From Acidimicrobiaceae bacterium (GTDB taxonomy: Bacteria > Actinomycetota > Acidimicrobiia > Acidimicrobiales > RAAP-2): a stretch of 45,603 nucleotides of DNA. Positions 15,619-23,927 of the stretch are shown one piece after another. The notes below the pieces were generated by a model that had not been told where the DNA came from, did not search any database, and was given only the letters and a program-made list of their open reading frames with translations. The translations under genes and the position numbers were made by a program. The DNA lies in the NCBI GenBank assembly GCA_003133665.1, contig PKYK01000060.1, positions 1 to 45,603 of the forward strand, read 5' to 3'. How positions within the stretch are numbered: the first letter of the stretch is position 1; each line of letters opens with the position of its first letter.

Positions 15619-17744
15619 CCTCGGGAGACTATCGAAGTCGCTTCATAGAGAATCTCGGTTTCGGCGCCGATGCGTTCCAGCTCGACGCCATTGACGCCAT
15701 TGACCAGCACGTCAACGTGCTCGTCAGCGCGCCCACCGGTTCGGGAAAGACCCTGATTGCCAACTACGCCATCGGACGGGTGCTGGAACGAGGCGAACGG
15801 GCCTTCTACACGACGCCCCTGAAGGCGCTCTCCAACCAGAAGTACCACGAATTGAGCGCACTGTTCGGTGTGGGGCGCGTCGGCCTCTTGACGGGTGACA
15901 ACTCACTCAACCGCAGCGCCGACGTCATCGTCATGACTACCGAAGTGCTTCGAAACATGCTGCTCACCGATTCAGAGCAACTCATGTCGCTCGGCCTAGT
16001 GGTGCTCGACGAGGTGCACTACCTGCAGGACCCCTTTCGCGGCGGCGTATGGGAGGAGGTCTTGATCCTCACCCCATCGGCAGTCCGCTTCGTCGCCCTA
16101 TCGGCCACCATCGGCAACGCCAACTTCGTGGGGGAGTGGTTCAGCGAGGTGCGCGGCCCGACCAGCATCATCGTCGAGAAGGAACGCCCCATCAAATTGC
16201 ACGATCACGTCGCCATCGTTCGTCGCGGCCAGCCCCAGGCCGAAATTGTCGACCTGCTCGACGGCGAGCGTCTTTCCGACGATTCACGTCGCATCGACAA
16301 CATGATGAAGGCGACACGCCGATTCCGGCCCGGTCCCAAATGGAGTGGTCCCAAATCGAGTGCGCCTCCTCCGCCGTTCCGCTCGCCTCGGCGAAGCGAA
16401 CTGCTCCAGGCGCTCGAACTCGCCGACCTCCTGCCGGTCATCGTGTTCATCTTCTCCCGCGCCGCCTGCGATGACGCCGTGCACCAGTGTCGACGCGACG
16501 GTCTCTTGTTCACCACGCCCGAGGTGCGCCACGAGATCGAGGAGATCGCCCACTCGCGCCTCACCGGATTCTCCGACGACGATCTGAAGGCGCTCGAGTT
16601 CTCGGATTTCATCGACAGCCTGCGACGAGGTCTGGCGATGCACCACGCCGGGATGGTTCCGGCCTTCCGCGAGATCGTCGAGGCGTGCTTCGAGCGCAAC
16701 CTCTTGGCGGTCGTCTTCGCGACCGAGACATTGGCCCTGGGCGTCAATATGCCGGCGCGATCCGTGGCCCTCGAGAAGTTCACGAAGTACTCCGACGCCG
16801 GGCGCAAGTTCCTCACGAGCGGCGAGTTCTCCCAGATGACCGGGCGCGCTGGTCGACGGGGCCTGGACGACGAAGGTCACGCCATTGTCTGCTTCACGAA
16901 CGAAGTGGCGCTGCACGACGTGGCCCGCGTGGCCTTGGCGCCGCCCTCCGACCTGCACTCCTCGTTTCGCCCGACGTACAACTTCACCGCCAACCTGATC
17001 AATCATTTCGAATTCGAGACCGCGATTGAGGTGGTGCAACGCTCCTACGCCCAGTTCGAAGCAGACCATCGCCCGACCGGCACCAAGCGTCCCCTCGGAG
17101 AGCAGATGATCGCTCGCCACCACGTGCTCGAGGAGTTGGGGTACGCCGAAGGGTGGAAGCTCAACCAGAAGGGCCAACTGCTGCGCTCGATCTATCACGA
17201 GTGCGATCTCCTGATCGCCGAGTCCATTGGCGCGGGCGTCTTCGAGGGACTGGAACCGGCGCAACTGGCGGGGCTGCTTTCGTGCTTCGTCTTCGAGTCC
17301 AAACGGTCCTCACGCACTCCCCACGCCGCCAAACACGTCACCACGAAGAAGAAGCGCTCGCTGAACGATCGTCTGGGTCAAGAACGCCGCGGCAACATCA
17401 GCGAGCGCATCCGTGAGATCTCGGTGACGGCTGCGATGATTCGCGAGATCGAGGAACGCTTCAAGGTTCCCCACGCCAAGGAGCCCGACGGCAAGTTCGC
17501 CACGACGATCGCCGCCTGGGCCAGGGGGGCATCGCTCGGCACCGTTCTGGACCTGGCGGACGTCGAGATCGGCCAGACGTCGCCCGGCGACTTCGTGCGA
17601 AACGCCAAGCAGGTGGCCGACCTCTGCGAGCAGCTGTCGAGGATGCACCACCTGACCGACGTCGCGGACGTGGCCGCAGAGGCCCGCGAGGCGGTGCTGC
17701 GCAGCGTGGTGGCGGGTGCCTCCAGCGTCCACCCACTCGCGTAG
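15615..17744 (+). CDS. helY: DEVH-box helicase, HelY/Ski2-like
   Basis: ATP-dependent superfamily 2 helicase related to Ski2/Mtr4 RNA helicases. Seen: Q-motif region, Walker A SAPTGSGKT, TPLKALSNQK, Walker B LDEVHYL, motif III LSATIGN, and in the second RecA domain ATETLALGVNMPARSV and QMTGRAGRRG. A lower-complexity stretch (about 225-260, SDDSRRIDNMM..PPPFRSPRR) interrupts the helicase core. At 709 residues it is clearly shorter than mycobacterial HelY (about 900), mainly after the helicase core. Begins at a GTG overlapping the tatC stop, the same order as in mycobacteria. Confidence 0.9.
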   Translation: MTSGDYRSRFIENLGFGADAFQLDAIDAIDQHVNVLVSAPTGSGKTLIANYAIGRVLERGERAFYTTPLKALSNQKYHELSALFGVGRVGLLTGDNSLNRSADVIVMTTEVLRNMLLTDSEQLMSLGLVVLDEVHYLQDPFRGGVWEEVLILTPSAVRFVALSATIGNANFVGEWFSEVRGPTSIIVEKERPIKLHDHVAIVRRGQPQAEIVDLLDGERLSDDSRRIDNMMKATRRFRPGPKWSGPKSSAPPPPFRSPRRSELLQALELADLLPVIVFIFSRAACDDAVHQCRRDGLLFTTPEVRHEIEEIAHSRLTGFSDDDLKALEFSDFIDSLRRGLAMHHAGMVPAFREIVEACFERNLLAVVFATETLALGVNMPARSVALEKFTKYSDAGRKFLTSGEFSQMTGRAGRRGLDDEGHAIVCFTNEVALHDVARVALAPPSDLHSSFRPTYNFTANLINHFEFETAIEVVQRSYAQFEADHRPTGTKRPLGEQMIARHHVLEELGYAEGWKLNQKGQLLRSIYHECDLLIAESIGAGVFEGLEPAQLAGLLSCFVFESKRSSRTPHAAKHVTTKKKRSLNDRLGQERRGNISERIREISVTAAMIREIEERFKVPHAKEPDGKFATTIAAWARGASLGTVLDLADVEIGQTSPGDFVRNAKQVADLCEQLSRMHHLTDVADVAAEAREAVLRSVVAGASSVHPLA

Positions 17745-17753
17745 ATTCAGTTC

Positions 17754-17759
17754 TAATCT
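17754..17759 (+). promoter_or_regulatory. Possible -10 for the ThyX-like gene
   Basis: TAATCT, nine bases before the ATG at 17769. The spacing would give a leader of only two or three bases. Confidence 0.35.
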
Positions 17760-17768
17760 CGTAACTCC

Positions 17769-19376
17769 ATGCACACCTACGTCGCCGAAGAGTTCACCGA
17801 TGCCGAGGTCTCGATTCTTCGCCGGTATTTCACCAATCTCGAGGGGCCGGTTTTCGCCCTGGTGAACCTCCCCGAGGTCGTAAAAGGGGCCCTCTTCGCG
17901 CGCTACTCACGCTCGTCAAAGAGTCTGCGCCGGCTGTTCCTCGACGAGTTCGTGGGCGACCTGGACCTCTCGGGCGACGCTTCGGTCGACGCCACCATCG
18001 GGCTTGACCGGGCGGACGACCTCTACCAGAAGATCTTCTACGAGTACGGCGACGACTCCGTCGCCCAACTCGGCGGCGTGCACCTGGCGTGCGAGCAAGC
18101 GAGCAACATCCTGACCAAGGTGCTGGAGTGGGGCCGTCTCATGAGCTATCTGGAGCAGTCGACGCGCTACCTCGGATACGACCGTCGACTCGGGAACGGT
18201 CACTACCGCTTCTACCGCGATCACGACGTTCTCGAGTCGCGCTTCGGCGCGCGCTACGTCGGCGAGATGGACCGAATGTTCGACACCTACGCGGAACTTC
18301 TGCCGCGACTCACCGAGTGGCTGACCAAGAAGTTCCCCAAGACCCCGGAGGACACCGACTTCGTCTACCGTCAGGCCATTCGAGCCAAGGCGCTCGACGC
18401 GGTGCGCGGGCTGCTTCCCGCCAGTTCCCTTTCCAACCTCGGAATCTACGCCTCGGGCCAGGCCTACGAGGCTCTCCTTCTTCGCATGCGAGCCCACCCA
18501 CTGCCCGAGGTGCGCGACTACGCCCAGATGATGATGGACGAACTGATGAAGGTCATCCCGTCGTTCCTGAAGCGGGTCGAGGTCGCCGAGCGGGGAGTGG
18601 CGTGGACGGCCTACCTCGCCAACACGCGCGGCGCCACGCGAGAGCTCGTGCGTTCGATGTGGGATGACCTGGCGGCGAACGAACCGGGCGAGTCCGTGCG
18701 ATTGGTGGCCTACGACCCCGAGGGGGAGCGCCGGGTACTCGAAGCCATCGTCTTTGCGAACTCATCAATGTCAAATGACGAGGCGGTTCGCCGCGTCGAT
18801 TCCCTGAACGAGTTGGAGCGTTCGAACCTGATGAGGGTCTACGTGGGCGAGCGGCGCAATCGTCGCCACCGCCCCGGGCGCGCCTTCGAGCGCACCGACT
18901 ACCGCTTCGAACTCGTGACGGACTACGGTGCGTTTCGCGATCTGCAGCGCCACCGCATTCTGACGATCGAGTGGCAGCCACTGACCGTTGACCTGGGCTA
19001 CGACGTCCCCGAGGTCATCCGTGAGGCCGGCCTGGCCGAGCGATACGAGGAGTCGCTCCAGCGCTCCGCCGACCTGTTCCAGGACATGCGCGGCGAGTTC
19101 CCCGAGCAGAGCCAGTACGTCGTCGCGCTGGCCTTTCGAATTCGCTACGTGATGCAGATGAACGCCCGAGAGGCGATGCACCTGATCGAACTGCGCTCCG
19201 GCCCCCAGGGGCACCCCAGCTACCGACGAGTCGCTCACGAAATGGTCCGGCTCATTCGCGAAGTGGCTGGTCACACCGCGATTGCTGATTCTATGCAATA
19301 TGTAGACTTTTCTGAAACCGACCTGGAACGCCTTGAGGCGGAACGAAGTGCCGAGCGAAATCGGCTGAATCGCTAG
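17769..19376 (+). CDS. Tandem ThyX-like protein (two degenerate flavin thymidylate synthase domains)
   Basis: 535 residues, about twice a ThyX monomer. First half: RLMSYLEQSTRY (123-134) aligns with the end of the ThyX motif RHRxxSxNExSxRY, followed by LSNLGIYASGQAYEALLLRMR (222-241), like the ThyX helix that follows. Second half: LQRHR (392-396) keeps the start of the motif, but the Ser seven residues on is Pro404; NAREAMHLIELR (465-476) matches the C-terminal ThyX helix. ThyX makes dTMP from dUMP with FAD, NADPH and methylene-tetrahydrofolate. Whether this protein does so is open: neither half holds a complete signature. A TAATCT hexamer ends nine bases before the ATG. Confidence 0.8.
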   Translation: MHTYVAEEFTDAEVSILRRYFTNLEGPVFALVNLPEVVKGALFARYSRSSKSLRRLFLDEFVGDLDLSGDASVDATIGLDRADDLYQKIFYEYGDDSVAQLGGVHLACEQASNILTKVLEWGRLMSYLEQSTRYLGYDRRLGNGHYRFYRDHDVLESRFGARYVGEMDRMFDTYAELLPRLTEWLTKKFPKTPEDTDFVYRQAIRAKALDAVRGLLPASSLSNLGIYASGQAYEALLLRMRAHPLPEVRDYAQMMMDELMKVIPSFLKRVEVAERGVAWTAYLANTRGATRELVRSMWDDLAANEPGESVRLVAYDPEGERRVLEAIVFANSSMSNDEAVRRVDSLNELERSNLMRVYVGERRNRRHRPGRAFERTDYRFELVTDYGAFRDLQRHRILTIEWQPLTVDLGYDVPEVIREAGLAERYEESLQRSADLFQDMRGEFPEQSQYVVALAFRIRYVMQMNAREAMHLIELRSGPQGHPSYRRVAHEMVRLIREVAGHTAIADSMQYVDFSETDLERLEAERSAERNRLNR

Positions 19377-19437
19377 CAATACCAAGCGATTATCAATTCC
19401 TTATCCAGAAACGCCACACGCACGGTCAAAAAGGCTC

Positions 19438-19443
19438 TACACT
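19438..19443 (+). promoter_or_regulatory. Possible -10 for the DUF4193 gene (leadered)
   Basis: TACACT, 24 bases before the ATG, with a GAAGAGG Shine-Dalgarno at 19456-19462. The 91-base spacer upstream is noticeably AT-richer than its surroundings. Confidence 0.4.
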
Positions 19444-19467
19444 GCCAGCGCTACAGAAGAGGAATTT

Positions 19468-19932
19468 ATGGCAAGTAATGGCGACACAGAAGAAGTATTT
19501 GATGAAGAAGAACTCGCTGAGGGCTTCGACGAGGAGATTGTGGGCGTCGACGAGCTCGTCGACGTCGCGGACGTTGACGAGCTCGACGTCGAGGAAGTCG
19601 ACGTCGACGAGGATGTCGAGGGCGACGACACCGTAGAGATCGAGGACGAAGAGGTCCTGGTCGAGGTGGCCGTTCCCGAAGAAGAAGAGGACGTGGTTGA
19701 CGACGCCGACGTGGAGCTCGCGCTCGATGAGGTGCTCGCCGAGACAATTCGCCGCACCACCACACCCGAGGATGACGAAGAGGCGGTGGGGGAGGTCGAC
19801 ACCGCGATTGACGCGGCTGAGGCGATCTTGCCCAAACAAGATGACGAGTTTCGCTGCGCGTCCTGTCGGCTCTTGAAGAAGACCAGCCAGCTCGCCGAGA
19901 GGTCGAAGTTGCTCTGCCGCGACTGCGTGTAA
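19468..19932 (+). CDS. DUF4193-family acidic zinc-ribbon protein
   Basis: 154 residues. The first about 120 are extremely acidic, with runs of Asp, Glu and Val (for example DVDELDVEEVDVDEDVEGDD). The C-terminus has four cysteines, C130-x2-C133 and C150-x2-C153, in the form DEFRCASC..LLCRDC, which matches actinobacterial DUF4193 proteins and suggests a small metal-binding ribbon. The acidic part is much longer than in the members I know. Function unknown; a nucleic-acid or RNA-polymerase-related role is only a guess. Long minus-strand open frames opposite it are artefacts of the GA-rich coding. Confidence 0.82.
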   Translation: MASNGDTEEVFDEEELAEGFDEEIVGVDELVDVADVDELDVEEVDVDEDVEGDDTVEIEDEEVLVEVAVPEEEEDVVDDADVELALDEVLAETIRRTTTPEDDEEAVGEVDTAIDAAEAILPKQDDEFRCASCRLLKKTSQLAERSKLLCRDCV

Positions 19933-19965
19933 TCGCTTGACCACGAGTCGCCGCGAGGACCGAAG

Positions 19966-20382
19966 TTGATCGTGGCGTTCAAGCTCGCCACCGACGCGTC
20001 CGACGATCTCTTGAGCCTGTGGGGCGACGCCGTTCGCGTGGCGGGCACGAAACGCGGTGGCCCGGAGCTGGTCGCCACCATTCGCGGCGATACCGCCGTT
20101 GACCAAATGGTCGGTCACCTCGTCGACCAGCGAGGGCTCTGGCTGGCGACCAGGGGCACCGCGACCGTCGGATTCGTCGTGTACCGCGACCGCGTGATTG
20201 AGGCGCTCTATGTTGATCCCCACCACCGCCGGCGAGGAGTGGCGCGCTCGATGGTGAATGCGCTTCGCGAACTTGAGCAGCCACCGGTTGACGCCTTAGC
20301 GCTGCCCGGCGATCGGGCGACCAAATCGCTCTACGAGTCCTTCGGCTGGAAAGCGCGACTGCTTACGATGCACGCCGAGTAG
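19966..20382 (+). CDS. GNAT-family N-acetyltransferase
   Basis: 138 residues. Seen: VGFVVYRDRVIEALYVDPHHRRRGVARSMV, the beta-4/beta-5 and acetyl-CoA pyrophosphate-binding (R-R-G-V-A) motif of GNATs, then YESFGW, a common GNAT C-terminal turn. Substrate unknown. TTG at 19966 is preferred over GTG at 19972 because GAGGAC at 19955-19960 is at a good Shine-Dalgarno distance. It follows the DUF4193 gene by 33 bases, and its last 20 bases overlap the 3' end of the convergent gene. Confidence 0.82.
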   Translation: MIVAFKLATDASDDLLSLWGDAVRVAGTKRGGPELVATIRGDTAVDQMVGHLVDQRGLWLATRGTATVGFVVYRDRVIEALYVDPHHRRRGVARSMVNALRELEQPPVDALALPGDRATKSLYESFGWKARLLTMHAE

Positions 20383-21727
20383 TGGGCCGGCGCGGTGCGC
20401 GCGTCGGTGGCGGTGGCGGTGGCACCCTCATCCCCAGCAACTTGGCGAACTCGGGAATCGCCCCGGCGTTCTTGATGGCGAGTGCCTTGCACGATTCGTC
20501 CCCGGGAATACCCTGCGGTTTCACGTTTCGACGTATGGACGTGTCGACGGCCAGCGTCACGATCTCGCTCCACAGCGCCACGTTCTGTTCTGCCGTCAGC
20601 GCCTCGGAGGTGATGGCCACGACTTTGGTCGCCATCTCGGCACTGACCCGCGTCGACATGTCTGGCGGACGAGCCACCAGGCGCAACGCCTCGGGCACGT
20701 TCTTGGATCCCACCGCGGCCTCGAGCTTCTCGTTCCACTGCGTGCGCAGCGTCTCGAGACGAGCCGTCAACGCGGTCTGGAGTTCCTTCAACTGCGCTCG
20801 CGACTCTTCGTCAAGCGACACGGTCTTGGCTGACGTCACCACCGCGCGCAGATCGCGCAAACGAAGTTCACGTCCAGCGGCGACCGCTCCGGACGCGCGG
20901 TCCTTCCAGAGCGCCAGGTTCGTGCGGCCGAGTAGATCCTCGGCGATGCGGTCAATGGTGGCGGGGTCGACCGTCGTGCGTCCCTGGGCCGTGGCGTTCT
21001 TGTTCTGCTCCGCGACGGCGTTACGCACGGCGGGCATGCCGCCGCGAAGCAACTGCTCGGCGACGGGAAGCTGCTCGGGCGAGAGCGTGGCGAGCAGCGC
21101 GTTGCGGTGCGTCGTCGTCATCGGCGGCTGGCTGGGACCGCTCGGACGCTCACCGCGACCGGGACGGCCGGACCGCTCGGATCGAGCACCCCGGTCGGGG
21201 CGTGGCCCGCGCTCGGCACTGGTGCCCCGGTCGGGGCGGGGCCCGCGTTCGGGACTGGTGCCGCGGTCGGGACGGGGTGCACGTTCGCTGCGAGGACCGC
21301 GCTCGGCGCCTCCTTCGACAGTCGGACGTTCCTTTCCGCTTGGTCGGTCCTTCGTCGAGGGACGGCCCGTGGGGCGCTTCGCGCCCTCGTAGCGGTCGCC
21401 CTCGCGACGTTCTGCGTCTCGACGCCCACCACGACCCTTGGGTGCGTAGGTGACGACGACGTCCGGGCCGGTCTTGGTGGTCGGGATCAACTGCAAACGC
21501 TCGTTGCGGGGGTCCAGTGGCGATGCGGTCTTGGGCGCCATCACCGAGAGGACCTCAATGCCCTCCATGTACTGCTCGACGTCGGCTCGGTAGACGCCGC
21601 CCACCACGGCCCCACCGGGCACCAACGATGCACTTAAGACGCCCTTCGGGAGCTTCGCGCCCGCGGCGCGCCACGTAGCGACGTCGCCCTTCAGGCTGGT
21701 GATTTCGATCTCAATCCGGCGAGACAT
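20363..21727 (-). CDS. Hypothetical protein with Arg/Pro/Asp-rich repeat linker
   Basis: 454 residues in three parts. Residues 1-90 look folded (MSRRIEIEITSLKGDVATWRAAGAKLPKGV, then a beta-rich stretch). Residues about 95-205 are disordered, rich in Arg, Gly, Pro and Asp, and hold a 12-residue repeat with core PRPDRG. Residues 205-430 are helical with coiled-coil character (LKELQTALTARLETLRTQWNEKLEAA), ending in a run of seven prolines and a basic tail. No named family recognised. The basic repeat linker suggests binding to RNA or DNA, by inference only. ATG start with TAGATT eight bases upstream. Confidence 0.75.
   Translation of the reverse strand: MSRRIEIEITSLKGDVATWRAAGAKLPKGVLSASLVPGGAVVGGVYRADVEQYMEGIEVLSVMAPKTASPLDPRNERLQLIPTTKTGPDVVVTYAPKGRGGRRDAERREGDRYEGAKRPTGRPSTKDRPSGKERPTVEGGAERGPRSERAPRPDRGTSPERGPRPDRGTSAERGPRPDRGARSERSGRPGRGERPSGPSQPPMTTTHRNALLATLSPEQLPVAEQLLRGGMPAVRNAVAEQNKNATAQGRTTVDPATIDRIAEDLLGRTNLALWKDRASGAVAAGRELRLRDLRAVVTSAKTVSLDEESRAQLKELQTALTARLETLRTQWNEKLEAAVGSKNVPEALRLVARPPDMSTRVSAEMATKVVAITSEALTAEQNVALWSEIVTLAVDTSIRRNVKPQGIPGDESCKALAIKNAGAIPEFAKLLGMRVPPPPPPTRAPRRPTTRRAS
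21185..21290. repeat. 36-bp in-frame coding repeat, about three copies
   Basis: Imperfect direct repeats with core CCCCGGTCGGGGCG on the plus strand, spaced about 36 bases. They encode the PRPDRG-containing 12-residue units of the minus-strand protein. The last copy has drifted. Confidence 0.7.
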
Positions 21728-21735
21728 AGGGTTCC

Positions 21736-21741
21736 AATCTA
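21736..21741 (-). promoter_or_regulatory. Possible -10 for the Arg-rich protein gene
   Basis: TAGATT on the minus strand, eight bases before the ATG at 21727. Confidence 0.4.
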
Positions 21742-21801
21742 GTCGTTGGACTCACGCCAAATATTTCACTCAGATTTAGATGAATTTTAGGTTGGGGTGC
21801 C

Positions 21802-21807
21802 TAGCAT
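21802..21807 (+). promoter_or_regulatory. Leaderless -10 for the HtrA-like gene
   Basis: TAGCAT, six bases (GGCCCG) before the GTG at 21814. Confidence 0.6.
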
Positions 21808-21813
21808 GGCCCG

Positions 21814-23163
21814 GTGAGTGACTTCCCATCAGACGCCCCAGACCATAGACCTCTCAACGAGTCGGCGATGTCGCCGACCCCGCAGCCCTACGGCTCGTCA
21901 CTGCTTGCGTCCGAGCCCGATGCCGGCGCACCCGGCGCGGCGTCGGACGCCACAACCACGAGCCCCGAGAGCGGGGGAGCACCTGATCACGCGGGTTCTG
22001 ACCCTCGGGCCTCGGCGCCCTTCGTCGACGCCGCCCCGCTTTCCTCGCAGGGGCACCCATCGCGCACCCCCTGGTCGACCCGCATCTCGCTGTTGCTCGT
22101 GGCGGCTCTCGTGGGCGGTCTCGCCGGTCACTTCAGCGCACCGAGGTCCGGTGGTGCTGGCCTCACCGTGAACGCCGTGAGCACTGCGCCGGGCGGTGCG
22201 ATTCTGCCCAGCGGCTTGAGCATTCCAGCCCTGGTGCAGAAGGTCACCCCATCAGTCGTCTCCATTGACGTGAAGGGACAGGGGACCGAGGATCAGGGCA
22301 CCGGCATGATCATCTCCGCGAACGGCTACGTCATTACGAACAATCACGTCATCGCCGCCGCCGCGGGTGGGGGCACCATCACCGTCACGCGCACCGGATC
22401 AACCAAGAGCCTTCCCGCGACGCTGATCGGCACCAATCCCGTTGACGACGTCGCCCTCATCCGCATCAGCGGCGCCTCGAAACTCCAGAGCGTGACCTTT
22501 GGCAACTCGAACGCCCTGGTGTCGGGTGACGCCGTGGTCGCGATCGGCAACGCCCTCGGCCTCGCCGCCGGCACGCCAACGGTGACCCAGGGAATAGTGT
22601 CGGCCCTCGGCCGCACCGTCACTGCGGGCACCTCTGCGACGTCCGAGACGCTCAACAACATGATTCAGACCGACGCGGCGATCAACCCCGGCAACTCCGG
22701 TGGTCCGCTGCTCGATTCGCACGGCGACGTCATCGGCATGAACACCGCGGTCGCCGGCACACTGCCCGACGGCACCAGTGCCCAGAACATCGGCTTCGCC
22801 ATTCCCGTGGCGACCATCCAATCGTTGCTGAAGTCACTGATGGCCGGAGCCAGTGTCGTCAACCACGGCGCCTTCATCGGTGTGGAGATCATGTCGATGA
22901 GCCCGGAACTACAACTCCAGTACGGCTTCACCGTCTCATCGGGCGCCGTCGTGATGAGCGTCATCTCCGGAACCGGAGCCTCCAAGGCCGGTGTCCAGCA
23001 GGGTGACATCATCGTCAAGATCGACGGGATCCGGATCGGAAGCGCCCAAGACCTCACCAGCGTGGTCTCGGCCAAGCGCCCGGGCGATACCATCACGGTT
23101 GGGATTGTCCGGGGCAAACAGCATCTGACGCTAAAGATCACGCTCGGCACCCAGCCCGGCTAG
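21814..23163 (+). CDS. HtrA/DegP-type membrane serine protease with PDZ domain
   Basis: Envelope quality-control protease. 449 residues: a long disordered cytoplasmic N-terminus (1-88), one transmembrane helix (about 90-108), a trypsin-like domain with catalytic His178 (NNHVIA), Asp212 (DDVALIRI) and Ser295 (GNSGGPLL), and a C-terminal PDZ domain (about 350-445, with AGVQQGDIIVKIDG). This is the topology of actinobacterial PepD/HtrA proteins, with the active site outside the membrane. GTG start set by the upstream hexamer. Its TAG overlaps the stop of the convergent SDR gene. Confidence 0.93.
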   Translation: MSDFPSDAPDHRPLNESAMSPTPQPYGSSLLASEPDAGAPGAASDATTTSPESGGAPDHAGSDPRASAPFVDAAPLSSQGHPSRTPWSTRISLLLVAALVGGLAGHFSAPRSGGAGLTVNAVSTAPGGAILPSGLSIPALVQKVTPSVVSIDVKGQGTEDQGTGMIISANGYVITNNHVIAAAAGGGTITVTRTGSTKSLPATLIGTNPVDDVALIRISGASKLQSVTFGNSNALVSGDAVVAIGNALGLAAGTPTVTQGIVSALGRTVTAGTSATSETLNNMIQTDAAINPGNSGGPLLDSHGDVIGMNTAVAGTLPDGTSAQNIGFAIPVATIQSLLKSLMAGASVVNHGAFIGVEIMSMSPELQLQYGFTVSSGAVVMSVISGTGASKAGVQQGDIIVKIDGIRIGSAQDLTSVVSAKRPGDTITVGIVRGKQHLTLKITLGTQPG

Positions 23164-23927
23164 GCCAGGGTGGCGATTCCGCCGTCAACGGGCAGGATGA
23201 CGCCGGTGATGTAGCTGGCCGCCGGTGACGCGAGGAAGATTGCGGTGCCGGCCATGTCCGCCGGCCGGCCGATCCGCTTCATCGGTGCGGCGGCAGCTAT
23301 CTCGTCGCCAAAGGCGTCGAGGGTCGCTCGCATCATCTTTGACTCGAACGGTCCGGGCGCGATCGCGTTCACGGTCACGTTCGGTGCGAGCTGCTTGGCC
23401 AGATGACGAGTGAGCTGGTGAACCGCGGCCTTGGACGCCGAGTACGCGTAGGTCTCCATCGCCGGCACGTGCAGACCGTCGATCGAGCCGATATTGATCA
23501 CCCGCGCCGGACTCTCCGCGCTGCCGGCCGCCTCGAGCAGCGGGCGAAGGAACTTGGTCAGATGGAAGACGCCCTTGACGTTCAGTGCGAAGACGCGCTC
23601 GAAGGCCTTCTCGTCGTAGTCCGCCATTGGCGCGCCCCACGTCGCCCCGGCGTTGTTGACCAGGACGTCCAGATGGCCCTCACGGGCGGTCATCTCACTG
23701 GCCAGGCGACGGCACTCCTCCTCGGTCGAGAGGTCCGCCGGAATGGCGGTGCACACGCCGACTTTCGACAGCTCCGCGGCGAGTTCATTGCACGCCTCGA
23801 CCTTTCGCGACGAGATGTAGACAATCGCCCCGGCCTCGACGAAACCGCGCGCGATCATCTCGCCAATGCCGCGACTCCCACCAGTTACGAGAACGACCTT
23901 GCCAGTGACATCAAAGAGAGGGTTCAT
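23160..23927 (-). CDS. SDR-family oxidoreductase
   Basis: 255 residues, classical short-chain dehydrogenase. Seen: the cofactor-binding TGGSRGIG, NNAG, the catalytic Ser in NIGSIDG, YAYSASK with catalytic Tyr and Lys, and the C-terminal GVILPVDGG. The basic residues SSRK after the second beta strand suggest preference for NADPH, as an inference. Substrate unknown. Its TACAAT -10 lies inside the 3' end of a short upstream frame. Confidence 0.92.
   Translation of the reverse strand: MNPLFDVTGKVVLVTGGSRGIGEMIARGFVEAGAIVYISSRKVEACNELAAELSKVGVCTAIPADLSTEEECRRLASEMTAREGHLDVLVNNAGATWGAPMADYDEKAFERVFALNVKGVFHLTKFLRPLLEAAGSAESPARVINIGSIDGLHVPAMETYAYSASKAAVHQLTRHLAKQLAPNVTVNAIAPGPFESKMMRATLDAFGDEIAAAAPMKRIGRPADMAGTAIFLASPAASYITGVILPVDGGIATLA

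Noticed and set aside
19426..20226. Minus-strand frames opposite the DUF4193 gene, including a Ser/Thr-rich one
   Set aside because: Low-complexity artefacts of the Asp/Glu codon repeats; the plus-strand protein has family motifs and a Shine-Dalgarno.
21185..21290. CRISPR-like repetition
   Set aside because: The repeats are in-frame coding repeats with no spacers; likewise the 46-bp pair at 44680 and 44803.
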